From positions 1 to 28,918 of the IMG/VR virus record IMGVR_UViG_3300047481_000178: 28,918 bases of DNA; one strand, written 5' to 3'. This document shows positions 21,100 to 28,918 of the stretch, piece after piece (position 1 is the first letter of the stretch; each line of letters begins with the position of its first letter). The notes under the pieces are model-generated. The model worked only from the letters and a program-made list of their open reading frames with translations, did not search any database and was not told the origin of the DNA. The DNA is from a virus. A program made the translations under genes and the position numbers.

Positions 21100-21686
21100 T
21101 GGCTGAAGTAAAGACTACTGGATTTCCCCCAACATTTTTGAATGCTTATATTAATCAGCAGTTGATAGACTTTAACATATTATCACAAACATCTCTAGCG
21201 CTTCCAGCACCCTTTGTACCAGCGCAATACCCCACAAACATAGAAGATATGTATAGCGACCTAATTAGTCTTTCTTCGCAGACGGGTGACGGTACTGAGC
21301 CAACCCTTATCATTTATGACAGATTGATGAGATTTAGACCTACTCCTTTTTATAGAAATAAAAGAGAGCAATTAATATATTTTATTTACTCTACTAGCGT
21401 TGAGAACCTAATTGGAGCCGTTAGAGTTATAACAGATGCCCTTGATCGTGAAGATGCTGCAGCCCAAGATGTTAATAAGTGGCTTATGGAAAATCCTATT
21501 ACTAATATTCCAACCAATGTATTTTTTCATAATATCAGGGTATACCAAGCAGATGAAAGCCGAGACGTTGCAGAATTGGCTTCAGCCAGAACCCTGTTTG
21601 TAAATAAGATTATTGTTGAATATGATTACCACGTCAAAGACACGATCACAATTGGCGGGGTATCATATCAAAATCCATACACATAA
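21099..21686 (+). CDS. Tail terminator-like protein
   Basis: 195 residues from the ATG of TAATG at 21099. The N-terminus TGFPPTFLNAYINQQLIDFN is followed by TLIIYDRLMRFRPTPFYRNK and EQLIYFIYSTSVENLIGAVR. The latter two are a strand-helix pattern like that of gpU-type proteins that cap the head-proximal end of the tail tube. The late part (NPITNIPTNVFFHNIRVYQA, then LFVNKIIVEYDYHVK) gives the remaining strands. It is the last gene before the tail tube, which is where terminators lie. The promoter of the tube gene begins within 10 nt of its stop. Family assignment is by position and strand pattern. Confidence 0.47.
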   Translation: MAEVKTTGFPPTFLNAYINQQLIDFNILSQTSLALPAPFVPAQYPTNIEDMYSDLISLSSQTGDGTEPTLIIYDRLMRFRPTPFYRNKREQLIYFIYSTSVENLIGAVRVITDALDREDAAAQDVNKWLMENPITNIPTNVFFHNIRVYQADESRDVAELASARTLFVNKIIVEYDYHVKDTITIGGVSYQNPYT

Positions 21687-21692
21687 AAACGC

Positions 21693-21701
21693 TGATATAA
21701 T
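21693..21701 (+). promoter_or_regulatory. Extended -10 promoter for the tail tube gene
   Basis: TGATATAAT 6 nt after the preceding stop. The expected start near 21708 gives a leader of about 44 nt, the longest on the plus strand in this tail region, with GAGGTG (21741-21746) 5 nt before the ATG at 21752. Confidence 0.6.
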
Positions 21702-21751
21702 TGTCTTGAGGAAACCCGCCTTTTAATTTCTATAAAAAAAGAGGTGAAAAA

Positions 21752-22378
21752 ATGGCATATACACGTGGTACATCCACCAACATCATCGTTGGTGCTGCTG
21801 CGCTCTTCGTAGCAGATTCAACCCTTACTCCAGCAGGACTGGAGTCGTTTGTAAGTGATGAATCATTTAAGGAAACCCTTTCTGATGCAAACACATACAC
21901 AAACGTGGGTTATACCATGAACGGTCTTGAACTACAGTTTCAGCCAGACTTCGGTGAAGTCCAGGTTGATCAGGTTCTAGACGTTGCTAAGTTGTACAAG
22001 CAAGGTATGCAGGTAAATCTTGCTACCGCTTTCGCTGAGGCTACACTTGAGAACCTTCTCTTGGCACTAGCAGCAAGCGATGCTGATCTCTCTGGAACAA
22101 AGTCAACATCAAACGGACAGGTTCTTGACCTATCTGCAGGTGATATTGGAGAATGTCCAGTTGAGCGTGGTATCGTTGCTGTAGGACCTGGAACAGGTGA
22201 CTGTGAGGACTCAGCATACGTTGAGCGTGTTTATACAGCATATCGTGCTCTATCAATTGAGAACGTAACTGTATCCGCAAAGCGTGACGAGGCTTCAATG
22301 TTTGAAGTTTCATTCCGTCTTCTTCCAGAAGACACATCAGGTTCATACGGTAAAATCGTAGATCGTACTTGGTCATAA
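21752..22378 (+). CDS. Major tail tube protein
   Basis: 208 residues, GAGGTG before the ATG. The size, Gly/Ala/Thr-rich start (AYTRGTSTNIIVGAAALFVA), beta-rich body (GYTMNGLELQFQPDFGEVQV, then DQVLDVAKLY) and the ENVTVSAKRDEASMFEVSFR end (255-class strand pair) fit siphovirus tube proteins. These stack as hexamer rings to form the DNA channel. Two Cys residues (in ECPVERG and DCEDS) are unusual and could pair. Arg codons are almost all CGT, and the gene sits alone between its own promoter and an intrinsic terminator, as expected for one of the two most abundant virion proteins. Its position before the chaperones and tape measure supports the call. Confidence 0.8.
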   Translation: MAYTRGTSTNIIVGAAALFVADSTLTPAGLESFVSDESFKETLSDANTYTNVGYTMNGLELQFQPDFGEVQVDQVLDVAKLYKQGMQVNLATAFAEATLENLLLALAASDADLSGTKSTSNGQVLDLSAGDIGECPVERGIVAVGPGTGDCEDSAYVERVYTAYRALSIENVTVSAKRDEASMFEVSFRLLPEDTSGSYGKIVDRTWS

Positions 22379-22396
22379 TAATCTAGTTTTAGATTA
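22379..22396 (+). repeat. Perfect 7-bp inverted repeat after the tube gene
   Basis: TAATCTA (22379-22385) and TAGATTA (22390-22396) around GTTT, starting one base after the tube stop codon and 8 nt before the intrinsic terminator. It may stabilise the 3' end of the transcript. Confidence 0.4.
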
Positions 22397-22403
22397 ACGA
22401 CAA

Positions 22404-22430
22404 GCCCACCCTAGCGGTGGGTTTTGTTGT
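22404..22430 (+). terminator. Intrinsic terminator after the tail tube gene
   Basis: CCCACC (22405-22410) pairs with GGTGGG (22416-22421) around CTAGC, with a further G-T and A-T pairs below, then TTTTGTTGT. It separates the abundant tube transcript from the chaperone genes. Confidence 0.85.
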
Positions 22431-22433
22431 TTG

Positions 22434-22442
22434 TGGTAAAAT
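22434..22442 (+). promoter_or_regulatory. Weak extended -10 promoter, leaderless start for the long chaperone
   Basis: TGGTAAAAT right behind the terminator. The ATG at 22450 is 8 nt past the -10, with no Shine-Dalgarno. The -10 is the least canonical of the set. Confidence 0.45.
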
Positions 22443-22449
22443 AGATAAA

Positions 22450-23169
22450 ATGGCTACAGAAGTTTATAACAAAGATAATATTTTATTAATTGATGGAACA
22501 GAAATAGAAATTATTCCATTAAAAATAAAATATTTAAGAGAATTTATGAAAACATTCTCTGGAATAAAAAATACAACAACTGATGATGAAGCCATAGAAG
22601 TTTTAGCAAAATGTGTTCAAGTATGTATGAAACAGTATTATCCACCAATATCCAAAAACTTGGAAACAGTTGAAGATAGCATTGATCTGCCAACAATATA
22701 CAAGATAGTTGATATTGCTGCGGGTATAAAAATAAACAAAAAATCAGAAGAACCTGTAAAAGATCAAGCAGTAGATAGTGGATCTACATGGGATAATCTA
22801 GATTTGGCAAAATTAGAATCAGAAACATTTTTGCTGGGTATATGGAAAGACTATCAAGAATTAGAAGAATCATTGTCTATGCCCGAATTATTGGCTACAT
22901 TAATGATAAAAAGAGAATTAGATCATACAGAGAAAAAGTTTTTGGCTGCTCTGCAAGGTGTAAATTTAGACGATCAAGGATCTGACGGACAGGTGCGGGG
23001 ACAAAAAGAATGGGAAGACCTAAAGGCTAGAGTCTTTAGTAGGGGGCAAACAAAAGATAGTAATGATGTTTTATCTCTTCAGGGTCCAAAAGCAAAAAAA
23101 ACTGGGTTTGGAATTGGCATGGGGCTAGACTATGAAGATATGCGTGATCCTTCAGTAATGAAACAGTAA
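22450..23169 (+). CDS. Tail assembly chaperone, long (GT-like) form
   Basis: 239 residues from ATG 22450; an upstream in-frame GTG at 22417 lies inside the terminator and is rejected. Residues 1-98 (LLIDGTEIEIIPLKIKYLRE, CVQVCMKQYYP, SIDLPTIYKIVDIAAGIKI) are the G-like domain and match the next gene along their length. Residues 115-180 (DNLDLAKLESETFLLGIWKD, then SMPELLATLMIKRELDHTEK) form the T-like domain, with a basic, disordered tail. In most siphoviruses this long protein is made by ribosomal frameshifting from a short gene. Here it is one open frame. It should coat the tape measure and recruit tube subunits during tail assembly. Its Arg codons are mostly AGA/AGG, unlike the tube and short form. 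Confidence 0.75.
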   Translation: MATEVYNKDNILLIDGTEIEIIPLKIKYLREFMKTFSGIKNTTTDDEAIEVLAKCVQVCMKQYYPPISKNLETVEDSIDLPTIYKIVDIAAGIKINKKSEEPVKDQAVDSGSTWDNLDLAKLESETFLLGIWKDYQELEESLSMPELLATLMIKRELDHTEKKFLAALQGVNLDDQGSDGQVRGQKEWEDLKARVFSRGQTKDSNDVLSLQGPKAKKTGFGIGMGLDYEDMRDPSVMKQ

Positions 23170-23192
23170 ATATTTAAAAAACAGGCTTTCTA

Positions 23193-23201
23193 TGCTATAA
23201 T
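23193..23201 (+). promoter_or_regulatory. Extended -10 promoter for the short chaperone
   Basis: TGCTATAAT in the 61-nt gap between the two chaperone genes. The expected start near 23208 gives a short leader with AAGGAGG (23216-23222), 8 nt before the ATG at 23231. This is a stronger start signal than that of the long form. Confidence 0.6.
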
Positions 23202-23230
23202 TAATGTTACCTTATAAGGAGGAAAAATCA

Positions 23231-23560
23231 ATGGCAACAACCGTACACGAGGGTGAAGAACTTGTTCTCATGGATGGTACAAAGATTACAGTGAGACCTT
23301 TAAAAATCTCACTTCTTCGTGCTTTCATGAAAAAGTTTGAGGGTATTGCAGCAGTCGCAGAAGACAATGATAAGTCTACTGATCTTCTGATGGAATGTGT
23401 TCAAATTGCTATGCAACAGTACAATCCAGAACTTGCAGATAAGGCTAAACTAGAAGATGTTTTAGATCTTCCATCAGTTTACAAGATTATCGAAGCAGCA
23501 TCTGGTGTAAAACTCGCTGACGCTAATGCGCTGTTAAATACAGTATTAGCAAATAATTAA
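23231..23560 (+). CDS. Tail assembly chaperone, short (G-like) form
   Basis: 109 residues from ATG 23231, set by AAGGAGG at ideal spacing; an ATG at 23204 would place that site inside the gene. It aligns with the first 98 residues of the 22450 protein: VLMDGTKITVRPLKISLLRA with LLIDGTEIEIIPLKIKYLRE, ECVQIAMQQYNP with KCVQVCMKQYYP, LDLPSVYKIIEAASGVKL with IDLPTIYKIVDIAAGIKI. It ends shortly after, without the T-like domain. Its Arg/Asp codon choice resembles the capsid and tube genes. It should be the abundant G-type chaperone that works with the long form on the tape measure encoded 22 nt downstream. Confidence 0.78.
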   Translation: MATTVHEGEELVLMDGTKITVRPLKISLLRAFMKKFEGIAAVAEDNDKSTDLLMECVQIAMQQYNPELADKAKLEDVLDLPSVYKIIEAASGVKLADANALLNTVLANN

Positions 23561-23582
23561 ATAAATGAAAAAGGTATAAAAG

Positions 23583-26500
23583 ATGAGTGACGTTAATGCC
23601 AATATTGGGGTGCATATTGACACCTCGTTGGCATTAGCGGAACTTAAAGCCCTACAAAGACAACTTGCTCAGTTTCATTCTCAAGTATCAAAAACAAGCG
23701 CAGCCGCTGCGGCAGCACAAAAAAATCTACAAACCAATCTTTTAAATTCAATCAATGCTACTGGTAAATTCAGAGCACAGATGGGTGTTGTTAGAACATC
23801 TACAGAATCTTTTACAAATGCACTAGAAAAAAATAAATTCTCTATGCGGGAATACTTCCGCTATGGAATGGGTGCTACACGAACATTTGGCAAACTATTT
23901 AAATCAGAATTTGACACAATTGGAAAGGTTGCTCAAGAACGTGTAAAGCGTATGCAGACCCAGTACATAAAAATGGGTCGTGATGCAAATGGCGCTATGA
24001 AGGCTATTGCAATTACTCCAACAACATTAAATATGAAGGAGTACGGAAATCAGGTAGCAGTAGCAGCACAAAAACAACAACTTTTAAATCAATTATTAAA
24101 GCAGGGCTCCACAAATCTATTAAATTTTGGTAAGAATACTCAGTGGGCTGGTCGCCAGTTGATGGTTGGCTTTACCATTCCGCTTGCATATTTTGGTACC
24201 GCTGCTGCAAAAACATTTATGGATCTTGAAAAACAAGCACTCAAGTTCCGTCGTGTTTATGGAGATATGTTTACTACAACTGCAGAAACAGAAAAGGCGC
24301 TTGGAAATATAAGAGATTTAGCAGAGGAGTTTACCAAGTATGGTGTTGCAGTTAGCAAGACTATGGAGATGGCTGCATCCGCTGCTGCAATGGGTAAAAC
24401 TGGAGCAGATCTTACTGCTCAGGTTGCAAATGCTACAAGACTTGCGGTTCTAGGTAATGTTGAACAAGAAGCAGCACTTGATACAACTATATCTTTAACA
24501 AATGCATTTGGTTTGGCTGCAGAAGATTTAACTGGAAAGATTAATTTTCTTAATGCTGTTGAAAACCAAACTGTAACCGCAATTGAAGATTTAACAATTG
24601 CTATTCCAAAAGCAGGTCCCGTTGTACAGCAATTAGGTGGAGACGTTGAAGACCTTGCATTCTTTCTTACTGCTATGCGTGAGGGTGGAATTAATGCATC
24701 TGAATCTGCAAACGCATTAAAGTCTGGTCTTGCATCTTTAATTAATCCTACAAAGAAAGCAAGCGAAATGCTTGCGGGTATGGGCATTAATATAAAAGAT
24801 ATTGTTGAAAGAAATAAGGGAGAATTAAGAAACACAGTTGTAGAATTTGCACAAGCACTAGATACACTTGATCCACTAAATCGTGCTCGTGCCATTGAGC
24901 AGTTATTTGGAAAATTCCAGTTTGCACGTCTTTCAACATTATTTCAAAATGTAATTAAAGATGGATCTCAGGCTGCGAAAGTTTTAGATTTAGCGGGAGC
25001 ATCTGTTGAAGAACTTGCAATTCTATCTGAAAGAGAATTAAAGGCTGTAGAAGATGCAGTAGGGACTAATTTTAAAGAGGCTGTAGAACAATTAAAAGTT
25101 GCTATTGCTCCAATTGGAAAAGAATTCTTAAAAGTTATAACACCAATAGCACAATTTTTAGGTAATTTGCTAGAAAAGTTTAATGGACTAAGCGATGGGT
25201 CTAAAAAATTTATAGTCGTAATGTCAACTCTTGTTGGCTTAGTTGGTCCAACATTATTGATGACTTTTGGTTTAGTTGCTAACGGAGCAGCAAACATAAT
25301 TAAATTATTTGTTTTAATGCGTCAAGGATTTTTAAAACTAACTGGCAATACCAGTAACCTAGCACAGCAAACTCAGTACATGACAACTGAGCAAATGGAA
25401 GCAGCAACGGTTGCAGCATCATTAAATCAGACACATGCCAGACTAACACAACAGTTTGTGCTAGAGGCAGATGCAGTAAGAGTATTGCGTAATGCCTATA
25501 TTGAAGCAACTGCAGCAGCGGCAAGATTTGCAGCAGCAAATCCAGGAATGATGGTTCCAGGCGCTGGGCGAGTTCCAAAAGCCCCTGGTAGATTTGCACG
25601 AGGTACTACAGAAGTTGTTGGTGGACAAGCAGGAAAAGATTCTGTACCATCATTGTTAATGCCAGGGGAAGCAGTTGTTCCAACAGACATTGCACAAGAT
25701 GATAGATTTAAGCCACTAATTGCCGCTCTTGTATCTGGAGATATTGCTAAGTACGAAAAGGGTACAGTAGACGCTGGATCAGAAAAAGTATTTGGACATG
25801 CAGTTAATTTCCGTGAACTACGTAAAACACAAATGTCTCAAAGAGGTAAAGACTTTGGTTTTTCTAAAGAAAATCTTTATACATCAATAGGATTTGATGT
25901 TCCAAAAGACATAAATTCAAGAATGAATACTAAGTCGGCAAATGTTGAACTTGGTGAATACAGAAGGGCTATTCAAGATAAAGAGTCATTAAGAACAATG
26001 ACAAGCAGATTAATTGATGCTGGTATTCCGCCAAAACAGGCTATCTCAATAGCAAAAGAAATTAGAAATAATTTATTAAAATCAACTGCAGGTTTACCAG
26101 ACAATACAAGAATTAACGATGACTTTATTTATAAGAGAATGGGCAATGATAGGGCTGGCATTATTGGTGCCCTTGCTAAGAGTAAAAACCCAATAGTTGC
26201 TGCAGCAGTAAAAGAACTGTATTTTGGTGGCACTAGGTCAATGGGTGGAACCCTAAATCTAGACAGGGTATTAAGTAGTCTAAAGTTATCAAATCCTGGA
26301 GCACAAAAATCTGTAGCATCAATTGATGATGTAATAAAGGCTACAAATGGAAAAATAAATCAATTAGCCTTAAGACCATTAGAAAAAATACGTCAATTAT
26401 ATCCAGACACTCAATTAGAAGTTATTAGAGATCAAAAAGGAAATATAGTTGCTTTTGAAAGACCAGAAGTTAAGCCAGATAACACATTAAGCAAAACAAA

Positions 26501-28918
26501 AGGTGCTATTGGTTTATTAAGAGGTAACAAGTTTGATGTAGAAAGATCGATTGGATCAAGTAACAGAAAAATAGAATTTTCAAAAACGGCTTCAGCAGCA
26601 TATGATAGATTAATTGGCAAAAAGGTTGCTGTTAAGCCAGGGCAAAAGGTTGTAGATTTGGAAACTGGAGCAATGGTTCCAGCAAAACGTGTTCCTTTGA
26701 CGGGATCAGATAAGAAAAGACTACCCCTTAAACAAAAACTAAGTCACTCAAGAGCATTTATGTTAAGAAGGGGTCAGGCTATCCCAGCACTTGGTGCAAC
26801 AGCAGATGACGGAGAGGTTGGACCAGGAAGTAAGTATACAAGAACAGAGAGTGGACTTATAGTTCCTAAAAAAACAATTGATGATCAAACAAAAGCAATT
26901 GTTGATAATACAAAATCTCAAGACAAGGGTACAGATACACAGGAAAAAAGTGCTAAAGAGGTAAAGCAAGATCAACGTGCTATGAAAGCACAAAGAATTG
27001 GAACATACTCAGGACCAGCGGCAATGGCTGCAGGAACTGGTGCAATGGTTGCAGCAATGACTGGGGCTCCACAAGTAATAACTAATTTCTTGTTTGGAAT
27101 TTCTGCTGTTGCTGGTTTACTACCGTTGCTTGCAAATCCTGTTGGACTTGTTATTGCTGGAATGGTTGCTTTAGGGGCAGGCATCTGGAAAATGAATTCT
27201 GATGTTAAAAAAGCAGGTAAAGAAGGAGCAGAACTTGCAAAATCTATGAGTATGACAAATTCAAAACTTATAGAACTTTCTAAAATTACTGGAACGGTTA
27301 GCGCAACAGAATCAGCAAAGAAAAAACGAGAAACAATTTTAACAGGAGCATCTGGAGTACAAAGAAAAACTGGGCAGACAATTCTTGAAAGTGAAGTCGG
27401 AAAAGGTATTCTTAAAGATATAGAAGCACAAAAGAAAACTGGTGCAACTGGGGCAGACATTGCTAAAAATGTTGGTGTTGGGTTATCAATGGCAATTATG
27501 CAGGGTGTTTTAACAACAGAACAAGCAAAAAGCCTTGCTGCTGCCTTGGGAGAAAAACTTGGAAATTATGAGATTCCAGCACAAATTAGTGGAACAATAG
27601 TAAGCCTTGTTGGACCAAATGGAGAAAAATTAGATAGCCAACCATTACAGGTTGCTCTTGAAATTAAAAAGAAATCTATGGAGCAACAAGCCAAAGTATT
27701 TCAAAATGCTATGTCACAAAGAAAGCAGCAGATAGGTGGCGTAGGTATTGCTGCTGCAGTGGGAGCAACTGCTGTCGGTCTTGCTGCCCCTGGACCAGGA
27801 ACTGTTGTTGCTGCTGTAACATTAACTAAATTAATAATGGATGCAAACAAAGCAAAGGCATCAAATCTAAAATTAGATACAGCGGCAATTCAACTTGGAT
27901 TTGAGTCAATTGCTCAAGGACAGGGACTTGTAGACTCTTTAAACAAGCAATATGACAATAAGATTAAACAAGCAAAAACTGATGCAGAAATAGTAGAAAT
28001 CGAAAAACAAAGAAAGAACGCTATTGATGAAGTTAATAAAGCAAATGCAGACACTTTGGATGCGCTTCTAGAACAAAAAGATCAGTTTAGTCCAGGCTCT
28101 TTTGATGCCGCTATCAAGGCTGCTGCAGATGTTATGTATAAAGAAGGACCTATGGCTGTCTTTAAAGATGAGGCTATTAGTGCTCTTAATGGATTATCAA
28201 ATAGTGATTTTAAAACCACTCTTCAACTTGGTTTCGCTTCTGGCGAAATGGATCCAAACCAGATTATTGCTTTAATTAATATGGTCTCAAAAGATGAATC
28301 AATTAAACAAAATATAGAGTTAATTGTTAGCCAAAGCGGTATGGCAGAAGCAAATATTTTAATTGGACTGCTTGAAAGAGCAGGAGCAAACGAATCAACA
28401 TATAAGATCATCACATCAATAGCAGATGACAATCCTGAATCAACAAAGAAAGTTCAGGATGCTCTTTCAGTTATTTCTAATATTTTACCAGAATACGGTG
28501 TTAATGTTGATATAAATGTAAATGGTCAAAAGAAACTTGAGCAAGTTATGAAGTATCAGCAAATGCTTGTTAATATGCCAAATCCATTAACAAAGGATGC
28601 TGTAATTAAATTAAGTGAAGAAAATCCAAATGACCAAATGCTTAAGGATATCTTAGAAGACTGGAACGAGTTATCTGGAGGCGCCACTTCAATTGATAAG
28701 ACAGTTGTTACAAGATTTGCTGCAGTATATGATGATGAAAATGTTAAGAATTTTTACGCAACATCCACAATGGGTACAGGTGGAGAAAATGTTCCGCAAC
28801 ACATCAAAGACCTTGCCACAGCAGCATCAGATCCTGGAAAGGCTGCAACATATCTTCTTGGAGCAAAAGGTAAGGGCACAGTAGTTGGCGGCGGAGGCGG
28901 AGGTGGTGGAGGCGGAGG
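23583..28918 (+). CDS. Tape measure protein, 3' end beyond window
   Basis: Open for 1778 codons to the window edge; AAAGG lies 8 nt before the ATG. It sets tail length and is released ahead of DNA. Order: N-terminal helical coil with an Ala-rich linker; the TP901-type core at about 210-480 (FMDLEKQALKFRRVYGDMFT, ISLTNAFGL, LTAMREGGINASESANALKS); hydrophobic segment at about 540-580; GGQAGKDSVPSLLMPGEAVV at about 681-700, a motif frequent in tape measures; an unrecognised basic region at about 700-1100; two hydrophobic clusters at about 1145-1205 and 1387-1420 that may enter the membrane on infection; then a helical end. It finishes here in a polyglycine run. If length scales as usual (about 0.15 nm per residue), the tail is over 260 nm, though insertions may not count. 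Confidence 0.92.
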   Translation, partial: MSDVNANIGVHIDTSLALAELKALQRQLAQFHSQVSKTSAAAAAAQKNLQTNLLNSINATGKFRAQMGVVRTSTESFTNALEKNKFSMREYFRYGMGATRTFGKLFKSEFDTIGKVAQERVKRMQTQYIKMGRDANGAMKAIAITPTTLNMKEYGNQVAVAAQKQQLLNQLLKQGSTNLLNFGKNTQWAGRQLMVGFTIPLAYFGTAAAKTFMDLEKQALKFRRVYGDMFTTTAETEKALGNIRDLAEEFTKYGVAVSKTMEMAASAAAMGKTGADLTAQVANATRLAVLGNVEQEAALDTTISLTNAFGLAAEDLTGKINFLNAVENQTVTAIEDLTIAIPKAGPVVQQLGGDVEDLAFFLTAMREGGINASESANALKSGLASLINPTKKASEMLAGMGINIKDIVERNKGELRNTVVEFAQALDTLDPLNRARAIEQLFGKFQFARLSTLFQNVIKDGSQAAKVLDLAGASVEELAILSERELKAVEDAVGTNFKEAVEQLKVAIAPIGKEFLKVITPIAQFLGNLLEKFNGLSDGSKKFIVVMSTLVGLVGPTLLMTFGLVANGAANIIKLFVLMRQGFLKLTGNTSNLAQQTQYMTTEQMEAATVAASLNQTHARLTQQFVLEADAVRVLRNAYIEATAAAARFAAANPGMMVPGAGRVPKAPGRFARGTTEVVGGQAGKDSVPSLLMPGEAVVPTDIAQDDRFKPLIAALVSGDIAKYEKGTVDAGSEKVFGHAVNFRELRKTQMSQRGKDFGFSKENLYTSIGFDVPKDINSRMNTKSANVELGEYRRAIQDKESLRTMTSRLIDAGIPPKQAISIAKEIRNNLLKSTAGLPDNTRINDDFIYKRMGNDRAGIIGALAKSKNPIVAAAVKELYFGGTRSMGGTLNLDRVLSSLKLSNPGAQKSVASIDDVIKATNGKINQLALRPLEKIRQLYPDTQLEVIRDQKGNIVAFERPEVKPDNTLSKTKGAIGLLRGNKFDVERSIGSSNRKIEFSKTASAAYDRLIGKKVAVKPGQKVVDLETGAMVPAKRVPLTGSDKKRLPLKQKLSHSRAFMLRRGQAIPALGATADDGEVGPGSKYTRTESGLIVPKKTIDDQTKAIVDNTKSQDKGTDTQEKSAKEVKQDQRAMKAQRIGTYSGPAAMAAGTGAMVAAMTGAPQVITNFLFGISAVAGLLPLLANPVGLVIAGMVALGAGIWKMNSDVKKAGKEGAELAKSMSMTNSKLIELSKITGTVSATESAKKKRETILTGASGVQRKTGQTILESEVGKGILKDIEAQKKTGATGADIAKNVGVGLSMAIMQGVLTTEQAKSLAAALGEKLGNYEIPAQISGTIVSLVGPNGEKLDSQPLQVALEIKKKSMEQQAKVFQNAMSQRKQQIGGVGIAAAVGATAVGLAAPGPGTVVAAVTLTKLIMDANKAKASNLKLDTAAIQLGFESIAQGQGLVDSLNKQYDNKIKQAKTDAEIVEIEKQRKNAIDEVNKANADTLDALLEQKDQFSPGSFDAAIKAAADVMYKEGPMAVFKDEAISALNGLSNSDFKTTLQLGFASGEMDPNQIIALINMVSKDESIKQNIELIVSQSGMAEANILIGLLERAGANESTYKIITSIADDNPESTKKVQDALSVISNILPEYGVNVDINVNGQKKLEQVMKYQQMLVNMPNPLTKDAVIKLSEENPNDQMLKDILEDWNELSGGATSIDKTVVTRFAAVYDDENVKNFYATSTMGTGGENVPQHIKDLATAASDPGKAATYLLGAKGKGTVVGGGGGGGGGG
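28887..28918 (+). repeat. G-rich low-complexity tract encoding polyglycine
   Basis: At least ten Gly codons in a row, all GGN with many GG pairs separated by one base (GGCGGCGGAGGCGGAGG). It is in frame in the tape measure and touches the window edge, so its length is unknown. It is a sharp GC-rich island in an AT-rich genome. Confidence 0.8.

Noticed and set aside
22417-22449. GTG start for the long chaperone gene at 22417
   Set aside because: It lies inside the terminator stem and upstream of the promoter, so it would not be on the main transcript; ATG 22450 aligns with the start of the paralog.
22728-22746. A-rich run (six A at 22738-22743) in the long chaperone gene as a frameshift site
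   Set aside because: It lies at the G/T domain border, but the zero frame already gives the long product and the bases do not form a proper X XXY YYZ heptamer in frame (C AAA AAA). A remnant of an ancestral site is possible but not shown.
1-28918. tRNA genes, CRISPR arrays, insertion sequences or attachment sites
   Set aside because: No cloverleaf-like or spaced direct-repeat patterns and no transposase or integrase frames were seen. The repeats found are coding repeats of fibres. A tRNA scan would settle the first point.

Overview
The window is part of an AT-rich tailed-phage genome. It covers much of the late (virion) region of a long-tailed siphovirus. A portal, HK97-type protease, scaffold and capsid, head-tail connectors, a tail tube, tail chaperones and a very long tape measure are all present. 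No tail sheath lies between the tube and the tape measure, which argues against a myovirus. The host is not shown directly. TANNNT-type -10 boxes with leaderless starts, an actinophage-like connector/tail order and a B12-dependent ribonucleotide reductase fit a phage of low-GC (perhaps freshwater) Actinobacteria, but this is inference. No terminase, integrase, replication gene, tRNA, CRISPR or insertion sequence is visible.

Layout. 1-530 (minus): a secreted lysozyme-like lysin with a TTG start, cut by the window edge. It is divergent from everything else, and an overlapping promoter pair and a 24-bp palindrome lie between the two directions. 638-7974: the host-contact module, with three small fibre/baseplate-type proteins, two glycosyltransferases, and four fibre-type proteins that share modules, closed by an intrinsic terminator at about 8014-8042. 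8126-10156: a class II (adenosylcobalamin) ribonucleotide reductase as a self-contained cargo unit with its own promoter and palindrome. 10184-13798: a 1204-residue LamG-like virion protein. 13817-18613: the head module (small unknown protein, portal, protease with a nested scaffold, major capsid protein, and a 69-residue protein that copies the capsid protein's N-terminal extension). 18646-21686: neck/connector genes chained by TAATG stop-start overlaps. 21752-28918: tail tube, terminator, two tandem paralogous tail assembly chaperones, and a tape measure open to the window end (at least 1778 residues).

How it works together. Transcription seems to be split into many short units. Eleven plus-strand gaps carry a TGN-TATAAT-like extended -10 box, and one more faces the lysin. 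Five of them place the expected transcription start at the ATG (leaderless genes at 638, 3256, 13817, 15859, 22450). The others feed genes with clear Shine-Dalgarno sites. Three arrangements deserve attention: the detached paralog of the capsid N-terminal arm, the long and short tail chaperones encoded by two genes instead of one frameshifting gene, and the scaffold nested in frame at the 3' end of the protease gene behind a strong internal ribosome binding site.
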